Source of the DNA: a bacterium
Lineage (GTDB): Bacteria > Desulfobacterota > GWC2-55-46
Direction of reading: 5' to 3'
Assembly: GCA_027310325.1 (NCBI GenBank)
Contig: DAIDBB010000185.1
Location: forward strand, 1 to 5,516
Length of the DNA stretch: 5,516 bases
Shown: positions 5,307-5,516 of the stretch, one piece after another
How positions within the stretch are numbered: the first letter of the stretch is position 1
Layout of the letters: each line of letters starts with the position of its first letter
Notes under the pieces: generated by a model
What the model was told of the DNA's origin: nothing
Database searches by the model: none
The model's input: only the letters and a program-made list of their open reading frames with translations
Program-made: the position numbers and the translations under genes

Positions 5307-5516
5307 TTAAAAAAGGGAGGAGATTGCAAGCTCCACCCGCGCCTCTTTCGGGATGGTGGCGTTGTCTATCTTGGTAGTCTGCGGCGAGACGGCCGCGCCG
5401 AGGTCGATATTCACGAGATAGAGGTTCACGCCGAACCCCGCCGTGTAGACGAAGCCTATGTCGCTCTCGGCTATGTTCTTGTAGGCCCCGGCCCGGAGCT
5501 GAAGCGCCCTGAAGAC
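5307..5516 (-). CDS. C-terminus of a probable outer-membrane beta-barrel protein, 5' end outside the window
   Basis: The last 69 residues of a gene that enters from the right edge on the - strand and stops with TAA at 5309-5307. No start codon is visible. The sequence shows alternating polar and hydrophobic strands: LQLRAGAYKN, DIGFVYTAGFGVNLYLV, NIDLGAAVSP and RVELAISSLF. The final strand ends in Phe, as in the beta-signal of outer-membrane proteins recognised by the BAM complex. The pattern of a Gly-rich strand, then an IDLGAAVSP-type strand, then a Phe terminus is reminiscent of the TraF_2 (conjugal transfer TraF-like) or PorV-like barrel families, but that is only an impression from a fragment and no function is claimed. 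Codon use resembles the neighbours. The frame is open throughout and ends before the repeat-rich intergenic region. Confidence 0.75.
   Translation of the reverse strand, partial: VFRALQLRAGAYKNIAESDIGFVYTAGFGVNLYLVNIDLGAAVSPQTTKIDNATIPKEARVELAISSLF

Noticed and set aside
1..5516. CRISPR array, defence island, prophage or multi-gene novel system
   Set aside because: No regularly spaced repeats, transposase, integrase or effector-like gene was seen; the genes are standard housekeeping families with separate promoters.

Overview
The window (about 5.5 kb, moderately GC-rich) looks like chromosomal housekeeping DNA from a Gram-negative bacterium. A lipoprotein signal, the C-terminus of an outer-membrane beta-barrel ending in Phe, and an aspartyl-tRNA synthetase with non-discriminating features all fit that. 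Frequent ATA and AGG codons and the mix of genes resemble deltaproteobacterial or Nitrospirota-like genomes, but the lineage is an inference and is not proven here.

Layout, left to right. (1) The 3' end of an HD-GYP cyclic-di-GMP phosphodiesterase on the + strand (1-531), which meets tail-to-tail, with one base between, (2) a ChaN-family haem-binding lipoprotein gene on the - strand (533-1390, TTG start). Upstream of it on the - strand are (3) a short-type citrate synthase gene (1475-2623) and (4) a 66-residue cold-shock protein gene (2733-2933). A strong hairpin terminator lies between these last two, and the citrate synthase promoter abuts its U-tract. (5) A 269-base divergent intergenic region holds a promoter for the cold-shock gene (TTGACA-17-TACACT), a structured leader and a promoter for (6) aspS on the + strand (3203-4987, TTG start). 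(7) A 319-base gene-free stretch after aspS holds four inverted repeats, one of them a perfect 15-bp bidirectional terminator. (8) The 3' end of an outer-membrane beta-barrel-like gene on the - strand (5307-5516) runs off the right edge.

The genes are functionally unrelated: signalling, haem/iron handling, TCA cycle, RNA chaperoning, tRNA charging and an envelope protein. Each complete gene has its own candidate promoter, so this is a set of single-gene units and not a pathway operon. I found no CRISPR array, transposase, phage gene, toxin-antitoxin pair or obvious new multi-gene system. The most interesting feature is regulatory: the cold-shock mRNA leader can form a 10-bp hairpin that sequesters its own Shine-Dalgarno sequence, with a competing upstream pairing that would free it.
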